A stretch of 64,000 nt of DNA from Bradyrhizobium australiense (GCF_013114825.1 NZ_JAAVLX010000007.1:124001-188000); one strand, 5' to 3'; counted from the first letter of the stretch, positions 1-8,011 are shown. Notes: generated by a model from the letters alone, not told the origin. Numbers and translations are program-made.

Positions 1-152
1 TTAGCGTCACGCTGGCCGCATTCGTAAACACTGCACGAGCCGCAAACATCTCGCCGCGATGTCGTCCGTTTTCCGCCACATCTTGGCCCGGCCGCCACAA
101 TATTCGAGAAGACGAAAATCGTTAACGCGCCCGTCCCGCCGAGATTGTTTTT

Positions 153-692
153 ATGAAAAATTTATCGAAGTTCGCGCCGAAGTTTGCCTGGCTCGCCGCC
201 ATAGCCGCGCTCATGGTTTCGCCCTCCGCAATGGCGCAGAGCCGCGCGCATTATGAAAGCATGGTCGCCGCCCATGCCTCCGCCAACAACGTACCGGAAG
301 CGCTGGTGCACCGGGTGATCGTGCGCGAGAGCAAGTATCACCCGAACCTGGTTGGGCGCGGCGGCACCATCGGGTTGATGCAGATCAAGCTGCCGACCGC
401 GCGCGGCCTCGGCTACACCGGCGACGCCGCGGGCCTGCGCGATCCCGACACCAATCTCGCCTGGGGCATCAAATACCTCGCCGGCGCATATCGCGCCGCG
501 GGCGGCGATCACGGCCGCGCTATGCGTTATTATGCGAGCGGCTATTATTACGCCGCAAAGCGCCAGCGGCCGGAAAGGCCGCTGCAAATCGCGCCCGTGC
601 TGGCGAGTGGTGCGACGCCGAAAATCGTCGCCGCGCCGGTTGACGCGGCAAGAATGCCCGCCGACGCTAACGCGCTGCAAACCGCCAAATAA
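153..692 (+). CDS. Secreted lytic transglycosylase (SLT domain)
   Basis: 179 aa. Predicted to cleave peptidoglycan glycan strands in the periplasm. Residues 1-28 form a signal peptide with a cleavage site near SAMAQ. The SLT fold follows: the likely catalytic glutamate is E59 in RESKYHP, followed by GLMQIK (74-79), and the NLAWGIKYLAGAY segment is typical of the family. The tail after about residue 135 is short, with no LysM or other wall-binding domain, so this is a minimal enzyme. It is transcribed alone; a palindrome-rich gap separates it from the thiamine genes. The start was chosen because the signal peptide begins exactly there. The substrate-level role is inferred from the family. Confidence 0.88.
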   Translation: MKNLSKFAPKFAWLAAIAALMVSPSAMAQSRAHYESMVAAHASANNVPEALVHRVIVRESKYHPNLVGRGGTIGLMQIKLPTARGLGYTGDAAGLRDPDTNLAWGIKYLAGAYRAAGGDHGRAMRYYASGYYYAAKRQRPERPLQIAPVLASGATPKIVAAPVDAARMPADANALQTAK

Positions 693-694
693 TT

Positions 695-832
695 CGCCGT
701 GTCCTAGACGCGGTGCAGCGCGCTTGCGCTGCTCCGCAGAGCCGGGACCTATACCAGCCGTCTGGGCCCCGGCTCTGCAGCGCACCGCCGTGCGGTGCGC
801 TGCGTCCGGGGCAGGAGAGCGGTGCAAGTTCC
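695..832. repeat. Intergenic palindromic repeat block
   Basis: This gap after the transglycosylase gene holds nested inverted repeats. The clearest pairs gcagagccggg (736-746) with cccggctctgc (768-778), an 11-bp perfect stem, flanked by more GC-rich self-complementary sequence. A related arrangement (cccggctctgcg ... cgcgtccggg) recurs at about 9268-9385. It may act as a 3' end for the transglycosylase transcript. There is no T-run, so a classical terminator cannot be claimed. Confidence 0.6.
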
Positions 833-874
833 CGCAAAGCGCGTTGACACCTCCGCCCAACTGCCTACATTAGA

Positions 875-1002
875 CCTGTTCCGAGGGGTGCTCCGATGAG
901 GAGCTGAGATACCGCAAGCTTGGGCAGTCACCTCAAAGGTGGAGTCCGGGACCGCGGTGACCCTTTGAACCTGATCCGGGTCATGCCGGCGAAGGGACAG
1001 GG
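875..1002 (+). promoter_or_regulatory. TPP riboswitch (THI element) controlling thiO
   Basis: The conserved THI-box segments are all present: GGGGTGCTCC (885-894), CTGAGATACC (903-912), CCCTTTGAACCTGATC (961-976) and GGGTCATGCCGGCGAAGGGA (978-997). The outer helix P1 can form between 875-882 (cctgttcc) and 994-1001 (gggacagg, one G-U pair). The 3' P1 strand is also the purine-rich ribosome binding site just before the thiO ATG at 1003. Thiamine pyrophosphate binding should therefore stabilise P1 and hide the start site. The riboswitch identity is certain by consensus; the mechanism is my inference. Confidence 0.95.
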
Positions 1003-2016
1003 ATGTACCAGAAGTCAGATCTGCGGGGGGATTCTCCCGTTTCCATCATCGGCGCGGGCATTGCCGGCGCCTGGCAGGCCTTGCTGTTCGCACAGGCCGG
1101 TCACGCCGTCACTTTGTATGAGCGCAGTGACGCCGAGATGACGCTCTCGACCGGCCACTGGGCCGGCGGCATGCTCGCCCCTTATTGCGAGGCCGAGACG
1201 TCCGAGCCCGTGATCGGCCGGCTCGGCGCCCGCTCGCTCGATTTGTGGCGCGAACTTTTTCCCAACACCCCGTTCAACGGATCTCTGGTGGTGGCGCATC
1301 CGCGCGACCGCGCCGATTTCGAGCGTTTTGCCAAACTCACCACCGGCCATGTCAGGCTCGATGCAAGTGGTGTCGGCCAGCTCGAACCCTCGCTGGACGG
1401 CCGTTTCCGCGACGGCCTGTTCTATGCCGATGAGGGCCATGTCGAGCCGCGCAAGTTGCTGCCGGAGCTGCATGCGCGCATCGAAGCCGCCGGCGGCACG
1501 ATCAAGTTCCGTTGCGATGTCACTGCGGACGATCTCGACGGCATCGTGATCGATTGCCGTGGGCTGTCCGCACGCGACGAGCAGAAGGAGTTGCGCGGCG
1601 TCAAGGGCGAGATGATTATTATCGAAACGAATGAGGTCGAGCTGTCGCGCCCGGTGCGGCTGATTCATCCGCGCTGGCCGCTCTACGTAATCCCGCGCGG
1701 CGACAGCAAATTCATGCTGGGCGCGACCTCAATCGAGGCCGAGGACACCGGCGTCAGCGTCCGCTCGGCGCTGGAGCTGCTCGGCGCGGCCTATGCCGTG
1801 CATCCGGCCTTCGCCGAAGCGCGCATCGTCGAGTTCGGCTCGGCGCTGCGTCCCGCCTTCCCCGACAATCTGCCGCGGATCACGGTTCGCAAGGACAAAA
1901 TCGCGGTCAACGGCCTTTACCGCCACGGTTTTCTGCTGGCGCCCGCGCTGGCCGAGTTGACGCTCGCCTACATGCAGCGCGGCGCGATCGACAATGAGGT
2001 GATGCGATGCGTGTGA
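1003..2016 (+). CDS. thiO: Glycine oxidase ThiO (FAD-dependent)
   Basis: 337 aa. Oxidises glycine to the imine that supplies the C2-N3 unit of the thiazole ring of thiamine. The N-terminus has the FAD dinucleotide-binding motif IIGAGIAG (about 15-22), and the DAO fold continues with AGGMLAPYCE, typical of ThiO. The C-terminal NGLYRHGFLLAPALAE segment is the conserved FAD-proximal region. It is the first gene of the thiamine operon, with its start inside the riboswitch expression platform. Its 3' end overlaps thiS by 10 bases, suggesting translational coupling. Confidence 0.93.
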   Translation: MYQKSDLRGDSPVSIIGAGIAGAWQALLFAQAGHAVTLYERSDAEMTLSTGHWAGGMLAPYCEAETSEPVIGRLGARSLDLWRELFPNTPFNGSLVVAHPRDRADFERFAKLTTGHVRLDASGVGQLEPSLDGRFRDGLFYADEGHVEPRKLLPELHARIEAAGGTIKFRCDVTADDLDGIVIDCRGLSARDEQKELRGVKGEMIIIETNEVELSRPVRLIHPRWPLYVIPRGDSKFMLGATSIEAEDTGVSVRSALELLGAAYAVHPAFAEARIVEFGSALRPAFPDNLPRITVRKDKIAVNGLYRHGFLLAPALAELTLAYMQRGAIDNEVMRCV

Positions 2017-2204
2017 CCGTTAACGGCGAAGAGCGCGAGATCGCCGCAAAGCGCGTCGACGCGCTGCTCGCCGAACTCGACTACGAAGGCACGCACTTCG
2101 CGATCGCGCTGAATTACGACGTGCTGCCGAAAAGCCGCTGGGCGCAGACGCAGCTCAAGGCCGGCGATGAGATCGAAATCATCACCCCGCGGCAGGGAGG
2201 GTGA
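2007..2204 (+). CDS. thiS: Sulfur carrier protein ThiS
   Basis: 65 aa ubiquitin-fold carrier that delivers sulfur, as a C-terminal thiocarboxylate, to the thiazole synthase. The diagnostic C-terminal Gly-Gly is present (ITPRQGG), and the length matches the family. It begins inside the 3' end of thiO with a 10-base overlap. A palindromic repeat separates it from thiG, its functional partner. The adenylating enzyme ThiF is not in this window and must be supplied elsewhere. Confidence 0.93.
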   Translation: MRVTVNGEEREIAAKRVDALLAELDYEGTHFAIALNYDVLPKSRWAQTQLKAGDEIEIITPRQGG

Positions 2205-2230
2205 TGGGATGAACGCGCGCACTCTCCACC

Positions 2231-2360
2231 CGTCGTCCCTGCGAACGCAGGGACCCATAGCGCGCGCGCACCACCGGCCTTCGCGTGGAAGGACGGCGTC
2301 TGCCAGGGTGCCAACAAGAGAGATCACGCGGTATGGGTCCCTGCGTTCGCAGGGACGACG
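2231..2360. repeat. Large perfect inverted repeat between thiS and thiG
   Basis: Arms 2231-2259 and 2332-2360 are perfect reverse complements over 29 bases. Each arm also contains its own hairpin (tccctgcg aa cgcaggga). About 72 bases separate the arms. No coding sequence fits convincingly. This resembles REP/BIME-type elements of Bradyrhizobium genomes. In the mRNA it would form a strong stem inside the operon. Confidence 0.85.
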
Positions 2361-2378
2361 AATGAAAGTTGCGACACC

Positions 2379-3161
2379 ATGCTGAACTTCTACGGCAAAA
2401 CCTTTTCCTCCCGCCTCCTGATCGGCACGGCGCTCTATCCCTCGCCGGCGATCATGCAGGAGGCGATCCGCGCCTCCGGCGCCAACATCGTCACGGTGTC
2501 GCTGCGGCGCGAGGCCGCCGGCGGCAAGACCGGCGACGCGTTCTGGTCGCTGATCCGCGAGCTCGACGTGACCGTGCTGCCGAACACCGCCGGCTGCCGC
2601 AGCGTGCGCGAGGCAGTGACGACCGCACAGCTCGCGCGCGAGCTGTTCGGTACGCCCTGGATCAAGCTGGAGGTGATCGCCGACAATGACACGCTGCAGC
2701 CCGACCTGGTCGGCCTGGTCGAGGCGGCCGCCATCCTGATCAAGGACGGCTTTGAGGTGTTCCCCTATTGCACCGAGGATCTGTCGGTCGCGATGCGGCT
2801 GGTCGAAACGGGATGCAAGGTCGTGATGCCCTGGGCCGCGCCGATAGGAAGTGCAAAAGGCATCACCAACCGCGATGCGCTAAAGCTGATGCGCGAGCGC
2901 CTGCCCGACGTGACGCTGGTGGTCGACGCCGGCTTGGGTGCGCCCTCGCATGCGGCCCACGCCCTCGAACTCGGTTACGACGCGGTGCTGCTCAACACCG
3001 CCGTGGCAAAAGCCGCCGACCCCGTCGCGATGGCCACGGCCTTCCGCCTCGGCGTCGAAGCCGGCCGCACGGCCTTTGAGGCTGGCCTGATGGAAGCCCG
3101 CGACTTTGCCTCTCCCTCGACCCCTGTGATCGGGACCCCGTTCTGGCATGCCGTATCCTGA
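2379..3161 (+). CDS. thiG: Thiazole synthase ThiG
   Basis: 260 aa (beta/alpha)8-barrel enzyme. Condenses deoxyxylulose 5-phosphate, dehydroglycine and ThiS thiocarboxylate into the thiazole phosphate. The Schiff-base lysine is most likely K96 in WIKLEVI. The phosphate-binding loops APIGSAKG and VDAGLGAPSHA are present, and the C-terminal DAVLLNTAVAKA strand is typical. The start follows the palindromic repeat directly. The gene overlaps thiE by 14 bases, so the two are probably coupled. Confidence 0.94.
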   Translation: MLNFYGKTFSSRLLIGTALYPSPAIMQEAIRASGANIVTVSLRREAAGGKTGDAFWSLIRELDVTVLPNTAGCRSVREAVTTAQLARELFGTPWIKLEVIADNDTLQPDLVGLVEAAAILIKDGFEVFPYCTEDLSVAMRLVETGCKVVMPWAAPIGSAKGITNRDALKLMRERLPDVTLVVDAGLGAPSHAAHALELGYDAVLLNTAVAKAADPVAMATAFRLGVEAGRTAFEAGLMEARDFASPSTPVIGTPFWHAVS

Positions 3162-3756
3162 TCGATTCTATCCCGTGGTCGACAGCGTCGCCTGGGTGGC
3201 GCGGCTGGCGCTGCTCGGCGCCGGCACCATCCAGTTGCGCGCCAAAAATCTCGACGATGCCGAGGCGCTGCAGATGGTGACCGACGCGCTGGAGGTCATC
3301 AAGGGCACGGATGCAAAACTCGTGGTCAACGACTACTGGCGCGCGGCAATCGTCGCCGGCGCAAAGCACCTGCATCTGGGCCAGGAAGATCTCGTCGGCG
3401 CGGACGTCGCCGAAATCCGCAAAGCCGGATTGACGCTCGGCATCTCCACGCACGACGACGAGGAGCTGGCGACCGCGCTTGCGGCCAAACCGGATTACGT
3501 CGCGCTCGGCCCGATCTTCCCGACCACCTTGAAATCCATGCGTTTTGCTCCGCAGGGCATTCCGAAGATCACCGAATGGAAGAAGCGCATCGGCAACATC
3601 CCACTGGTTGCGATCGGCGGCATCAAATTCGAACAGGCAGCCGAAATCTATGACGCCGGCGCCGACTCGATCGCCGTCGTCAGCGACATCACCCAGAATG
3701 CCGACCCCGACGCCCGGGTACGGCAATGGCTGGGCCAAAGCGCGGAGGCCGCGTGA
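3148..3756 (+). CDS. thiE: Thiamine-phosphate synthase ThiE
   Basis: 202 aa TIM-barrel enzyme joining HMP pyrophosphate and thiazole phosphate to give thiamine phosphate. Family motifs: TIQLRAKNLDD (diphosphate site), VVNDYWRAAI, LHLGQEDL, GPIFPTTLK, and the C-terminal AIGGIKFEQAAEIYDAGA phosphate loop. The start lies inside thiG with a 14-base overlap. The family HMP-P kinase ThiD is not encoded here. A 233-base repeat-filled gap separates it from thiC. Confidence 0.92.
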   Translation: MPYPDRFYPVVDSVAWVARLALLGAGTIQLRAKNLDDAEALQMVTDALEVIKGTDAKLVVNDYWRAAIVAGAKHLHLGQEDLVGADVAEIRKAGLTLGISTHDDEELATALAAKPDYVALGPIFPTTLKSMRFAPQGIPKITEWKKRIGNIPLVAIGGIKFEQAAEIYDAGADSIAVVSDITQNADPDARVRQWLGQSAEAA

Positions 3757-3770
3757 TGCCAGTCTCACCC

Positions 3771-3858
3771 CGTCATTGTGAGCGAAACGAAGCAATCCAT
3801 TGCCACCGCGAATCCGATGCAATGGATTGCTTCGTCGCTTCGCTCCTCGCAATGACGG
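3771..3858. repeat. Palindromic repeat, cgtcattgcgag/gaagcaatcca family, copy 1
   Basis: The left half (cgtcattgtgagcg ... gaagcaatccatt) and right half (aatggattgcttcg ... gcaatgacgg) are imperfect reverse complements around a short centre. The same element recurs at about 6976, 9132, 34155, 38080 and 47256 in this window. It lies between thiE and thiC and should fold into a long hairpin in the transcript. Confidence 0.85.
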
Positions 3859-3879
3859 AAGAAATTTCCACCGGCGTCA

Positions 3880-3973
3880 TTCCGGGGCGCGCGCAAGCGC
3901 GAACCCGGAATCTCGCTCAACAACCTCGAGGTTCCGGATCGGTCCGCTTCGCGGCCCGTCCGGAACGACGCCC
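3880..3973. repeat. Second palindromic repeat upstream of thiC
   Basis: Two further hairpins lie directly before thiC: cattccgggg (from about 3880) with cccggaat ending near 3914, and gttccgga with tccggaac (about 3931-3968). They are of the same general REP-like type as others in the window but a different sequence family from the neighbouring element. Confidence 0.6.
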
Positions 3974-3989
3974 ATAAACGGAGGATTCC

Positions 3990-5888
3990 ATGAACATTCG
4001 CTCCAACCCCGACACCACGCTTCCCGCCGTCACCACCGGCCCCCTGCCCTCGTCGCGCAAAATTTTTGCCACGCCCGATGCCGCGCCCGACCTGCGCGTG
4101 CCCCTGCGCGAGATCATCCTCTCCGAAGGTGCGGGCGAGCCGAACCTGCCGGTCTACGACACCTCCGGCCCCTACACTGATCCGACCGTGACCATCGACG
4201 TCAACGCCGGTCTCCCCCGCAACCGTCTCGCCTGGGTCAAGGAGCGCGGCGGCGTCGAGGAATATCAGGGCCGCGAGATTAAGCCGGAAGACAACGGCAA
4301 TGTCGGCGCTTCGCATGCGGCAAAAGCCTTCACCGCATATCACAAACCGATCCGCGGCCTTGATGGCCACAAGATCACGCAGCTCGAATTCGCCCGCGCC
4401 GGCATCATCACTAAAGAAATGATCTACGTCGCCGAGCGCGAAAACCTCGGCCGCAAGCAGCAGCTCGAGCGCGCCGAAGCCGCATTGGCGGACGGTGAAA
4501 GCTTTGGCGCGTCGGTGCCCGCCTTCATCACCCCGGAGTTCGTCCGCTCCGAGATCGCGCGCGGCCGCGCCATCATCCCCTCCAACATCAACCATGCCGA
4601 ACTCGAGCCGATGATCATCGGCCGCAATTTCCTCACCAAGATCAACGCCAATATCGGCAACTCCGCAGTCACCTCGTCGGTGGAAGAGGAAGTCGACAAG
4701 ATGGTGTGGGCGATCCGCTGGGGCGCCGACACCGTGATGGACCTCTCGACGGGCCGCAACATTCACACCACGCGGGAATGGATTTTGCGCAACTCGCCAG
4801 TGCCGATCGGCACCGTGCCGATCTACCAGGCGCTGGAGAAGTGCGAAGGCGATCCCGTCAAGCTGACCTGGGAGCTATACAAGGATACGCTGATCGAGCA
4901 GTGCGAACAGGGCGTCGACTATTTTACGATCCACGCCGGCGTGCGCCTGCCCTACATCCACTTAACCGCCAACCGCGTCACCGGCATCGTGTCGCGCGGC
5001 GGCTCGATCATGGCGAAGTGGTGCCTGGCGCATCACAAGGAGAGCTTCCTCTATACGCACTTCGACGAGATCTGCGACCTCATGCGCAAGTATGACGTCT
5101 CGTTCTCGCTCGGCGACGGCCTGCGCCCCGGCTCGATTGCCGACGCCAACGACCGCGCCCAGTTCGCCGAACTCGAAACCCTCGGCGAACTGACGAAGAT
5201 CGCATGGGACAAGGGCTGCCAGGTGATGATCGAAGGCCCCGGCCATGTGCCGATGCACAAGATCAAGATCAACATGGACAAGCAACTCAAGGAGTGCGGC
5301 GAAGCCCCGTTCTACACGCTGGGGCCGCTGACTACCGACATCGCGCCGGGCTATGACCACATCACCTCAGGCATTGGCGCGGCCATGATCGGCTGGTTCG
5401 GCTGCGCCATGCTCTGCTATGTGACGCCGAAGGAGCATCTGGGGCTGCCCAACCGCGACGACGTAAAGGTGGGCGTCATCACCTACAAGATCGCGGCCCA
5501 CGCCGCCGATCTCGGCAAGGGCCACCCGGCAGCCCAACTCCGCGATGATGCGCTTAGCCGCGCCCGCTTCGACTTCCGCTGGCAAGACCAGTTCAACCTC
5601 GGCCTCGATCCCGAGACCGCCCGGCTGTTCCACGACGAGACGCTGCCGAAGGAAGCCCACAAGGTCGCCCACTTCTGCTCGATGTGCGGGCCGAAGTTCT
5701 GTTCGATGAAGATCACGCAGGACGTAAGGGACTACGCGGCGACGCTGAACGATCCGGCGAGCGTCGGGATGTCGGTGAGTGGGACGATCGAGGATGGCAT
5801 GAAGCAGATGTCGGAGAAGTTCAAGGAGATGGGGTCGAGCGTGTATCTCGATGCGGAGAAGGTGAAGGAGAGTAATGGGGTGTTGTGA
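3990..5888 (+). CDS. thiC: Phosphomethylpyrimidine synthase ThiC (radical SAM)
   Basis: 632 aa. Converts aminoimidazole ribotide to hydroxymethylpyrimidine phosphate using a [4Fe-4S] cluster and SAM. The atypical radical-SAM cysteine motif CxxCxxxxC is present as CSMCGPKFC (C563, C566, C571). The core signatures RGGSIMAKWC, LGDGLRPGS and EGPGHVPMHKIK are intact, and full length matches the family. A good ribosome binding site (cggagga) precedes the ATG. It is the last thi gene, after two repeats; it either shares the riboswitch-led transcript or has its own promoter in the repeat gap. Confidence 0.96.
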   Translation: MNIRSNPDTTLPAVTTGPLPSSRKIFATPDAAPDLRVPLREIILSEGAGEPNLPVYDTSGPYTDPTVTIDVNAGLPRNRLAWVKERGGVEEYQGREIKPEDNGNVGASHAAKAFTAYHKPIRGLDGHKITQLEFARAGIITKEMIYVAERENLGRKQQLERAEAALADGESFGASVPAFITPEFVRSEIARGRAIIPSNINHAELEPMIIGRNFLTKINANIGNSAVTSSVEEEVDKMVWAIRWGADTVMDLSTGRNIHTTREWILRNSPVPIGTVPIYQALEKCEGDPVKLTWELYKDTLIEQCEQGVDYFTIHAGVRLPYIHLTANRVTGIVSRGGSIMAKWCLAHHKESFLYTHFDEICDLMRKYDVSFSLGDGLRPGSIADANDRAQFAELETLGELTKIAWDKGCQVMIEGPGHVPMHKIKINMDKQLKECGEAPFYTLGPLTTDIAPGYDHITSGIGAAMIGWFGCAMLCYVTPKEHLGLPNRDDVKVGVITYKIAAHAADLGKGHPAAQLRDDALSRARFDFRWQDQFNLGLDPETARLFHDETLPKEAHKVAHFCSMCGPKFCSMKITQDVRDYAATLNDPASVGMSVSGTIEDGMKQMSEKFKEMGSSVYLDAEKVKESNGVL

Positions 5889-5913
5889 GGATTGCGCACG
5901 CATCCGTGCCGCA

Positions 5914-6312
5914 ATGACCGACAGCCTGACCGGTGTCTGGGACGGCACCTTTGTTCAAGCGCGGGTTGGAATGGTCACATTTCTGGCGACGCTCATCGAG
6001 TCCGGTGGCGCGCTCACAGGAAATGTGACCGAACCCTGCACGGTGCCCGGTTGCCCGATCAGCACCCACAACGCTTCGATTGCGGGTCATCGATCCGGCA
6101 GCGCGGTCTCGTTCGTCAAGCGTTACGAGCCATCGGGCTACGGGTATGACACGGCCTATTACGAAGGCTTGGTCAATGCTGAGGCGACGGAAATCGATGG
6201 GCGCTGGAGGCTGCCTGGCACTACGCTCTCCGGAACATTTCTGATGGTCCGGTCGAGCAAGACTGCACAATCGATCGCAACCGAAGAGCGGACCAAGGCG
6301 CCGGCACGTTAG
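5914..6312 (+). CDS. Conserved hypothetical protein downstream of thiC
   Basis: 132 aa from the chosen start MTDSLTGVWDG; an upstream in-frame ATG at 5875 would overlap thiC by 14 bases and add 13 residues. I do not recognise a named domain. The sequence alternates short beta-like stretches (GVWDGTF, GGALTGNVTEP, GSAVSFVKRYE, GTTLSGTFLMVR), which suggests a small beta-barrel or lipocalin-like fold. There is no signal peptide. Composition and codon use look like the neighbours, so it is probably real. The function is unknown, and the link to thiamine is only positional. Confidence 0.6.
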   Translation: MTDSLTGVWDGTFVQARVGMVTFLATLIESGGALTGNVTEPCTVPGCPISTHNASIAGHRSGSAVSFVKRYEPSGYGYDTAYYEGLVNAEATEIDGRWRLPGTTLSGTFLMVRSSKTAQSIATEERTKAPAR

Positions 6313-7157
6313 CATGTGGCCCGGACGAGCGCAGCGACATCCGGGACTCTAGTTGGTGGGCACGGCGCTTTGCACCCTTGCCCACCCTACGGTCCCCTCG
6401 CCCTGCAGAGTGATTTGCCTGCCGCGCGAGCGCGATTTCGCGCCGGCCCCTACGACAAATCAACACGACGGGCAAATCGATTCTGATTTTCCGAAATCCT
6501 GTCAAGCCCACGAATCAAAAATATTCCGCTTAACACGTCGGGCAAATCAGTGGTTTGACTCCGGGCGTCTCACCCGTTGAGGGGCGCTCGCGATCGTCAC
6601 GAACGTGTGGTGAGATGCGGTGGACGCTGAAGGCGCGCTAGACGTACGCGCCGGACGCGTACGGCGAAGTCGTGTGGTCCTGGCGCCGCGGTGCTGGCGT
6701 TAAGTCGGCGGAAATTATCCCGCCGGCGACGGTGGCAAAAGAGCCGTTCACCGGGGAGAGCTCGAAGTAAGCCGTAAAGCCATTGCGCAGGGAAGGCCGG
6801 GATGCTCCCGCTGTACCTGTATGCTCGTGTGCGCGTTCCTTGTGCGCAATTGCACACGAGACCGCGGGTGCAGCAAGCACCCGGTCTTCCCTGCGCCCTC
6901 TGCCTTTCGGGAGGGACAAAAGAAGATGCAGACCTCGGACGATGGACGTCGCGAGCAGGTGAAAGTATGCCCAGCCGTCATTGCGAGGAGCGAAAGCGAC
7001 GAAGCAATCCATCTATCCTCGCGCGGCACTATGGATTTCTTGTTTACTCGCCCTGATTGAAATGGGGATGACTTATTTTCGACGCACGGAAAGCCAAGAG
7101 AAGAACCGAAGCGCGGCGTCGGCAACAACGATAAAAACACGGCGGGGAAGGACAAAC
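6313..7157. repeat. 845-bp gene-free region with a mosaic repeat
   Basis: No protein gene is convincing here; the short open frames on both strands look like shadows. It starts with a 'gtgggca ... tgcccaccctacg' repeat (about 6355-6392) that also occurs near 46543-46655. A long block from about 6440 to 6965 follows, which I recall as a frequently repeated sequence in Bradyrhizobium genomes (memory, unverified). Its 3' part is strongly structured (see 6785-6896). At 6976-7040 lies a degenerate copy of the cgtcattgcgag/gaagcaatcca palindrome. Confidence 0.6.
6785..6896 (+). ncRNA. Candidate structured RNA: three-helix element in mosaic repeat
   Basis: The outer stem pairs gcgcagggaaggccggg (6785-6801) with cccggtcttccctgcgc (6880-6896), 17 bp with one G-U. 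Inside are ctcgtgtgc/gcacacgag (6824-6832 with 6852-6860, 9 bp) and gggtgc/gcaccc (6866-6871 with 6877-6882). The last helix shares three bases with the outer stem. The result is a three-way junction. No promoter or terminator is obvious, so this could equally be a DNA-level repeat. The strand is assigned arbitrarily because the fold is nearly symmetric. Confidence 0.4.
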
Positions 7158-7760
7158 GTGGGTGAACTTCTGGGCTCAATCGCATTTTCTCTGATCGTCA
7201 TTGCCGTCATCGCCAGCGCATGGGCTTGGATTTCGACGCTGTTCAGGAAAGGGGTCATGGCGCTGCTCGGCTTCGACCGGGTCTGCGTGCAGCAGTTCGA
7301 AACCGTTCTGCTCTACCGGAACGGGCGTTTTGAAAAAGCCCTTACCCCGGGCCGGCACCGGATGCGCGCCGGCAGCCGCCAACTGGCGAGAATCGACCGG
7401 CGCCCCGAGGTGTTCCGGTTCACGCAAGGCGCGATATCCGCAGACCGGTTTGCCGTCAATCTCGTCTATGTCGCGCGGACGCAAATTGTCGATCCAAGGG
7501 CCGCTTTCGAAAGCACGCAGAATTACCGGGACGAGATCTTCGTCCGCCTGCAATCGGTCGTGAAAGCGGTGTGCAGCCGAAAGCCTCGCCTGGAAATTCA
7601 GATGGACCACCAGAGCTTTGGCAATAGCGCCCAGAAGGCTGCCAGCCAGGTGCTCCGCGCCATCGGTTGCGAATGCCTGACGTTCGAGCTGCTGCAGGTC
7701 GACTCCGCGGGGCCGGTCGCGGAATTGGAGAACAAGCGAATGGGATTTGCGGCGCACTAG
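7158..7760 (+). CDS. Short SPFH/band-7-like membrane protein
   Basis: 200 aa from a GTG start, chosen because a strong ribosome binding site (ggggaagga, 7144-7152) precedes it. In-frame ATGs at 7062 and 7068 would add a Lys/Arg-rich stretch that reads like translated repeat. One transmembrane helix (about residues 5-28) is followed by a slipin/stomatin-like segment: FETVLLYRNGRFEKALTPGRH, then beta strands and a helical ENKRMGF end. SPFH proteins scaffold membrane microdomains. This one lacks the long coiled-coil C-terminus, so it is a short form. It appears to be a single gene. Confidence 0.65.
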   Translation: MGELLGSIAFSLIVIAVIASAWAWISTLFRKGVMALLGFDRVCVQQFETVLLYRNGRFEKALTPGRHRMRAGSRQLARIDRRPEVFRFTQGAISADRFAVNLVYVARTQIVDPRAAFESTQNYRDEIFVRLQSVVKAVCSRKPRLEIQMDHQSFGNSAQKAASQVLRAIGCECLTFELLQVDSAGPVAELENKRMGFAAH

Positions 7761-8011
7761 CCTGTGGCAGCTCGATCGCGCGCGGCAGTGCCGTTCGCCA
7801 CCGGCGCAGCGTCCGGCAGATCGCCTATACTGCGCTGCTGCCGATTTCGAATGAATCATCCTACGCCGCCGCGCCTACGCGGTTGCGTGGCACCGGCCAC
7901 GTCGCCGGGATCGTGCGCAGCTCGTCTGCGCGAGCCGAATGGCTCGGGGATTGCGCAATTGGCCGCAATGCCCAACTCTTCCCTATCATCATCCATCCGG
8001 ACATATCAGAC

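Noticed and set aside
2231..2360. Inverted repeat considered as an insertion sequence
   Set aside because: The arms are only about 72 bp apart, with no transposase and no visible target duplication.
3769..3973. Second TPP riboswitch sought before thiC
   Set aside because: No CTGAGA box or CCTGATC-type segment is present; the gap contains only palindromic repeats.
6597..7185. Several short frames on both strands within the mosaic repeat
   Set aside because: They have no start signals, they overlap one another, and they contain translated hairpin repeats. Such frames recur wherever the repeat is found.
7667..8011. A 115-codon N-terminal extension of the alkene reductase
   Set aside because: The extension overlaps the SPFH-like gene and lacks any family similarity; MSQTKLFEPF at 8012 is the normal start of the family.
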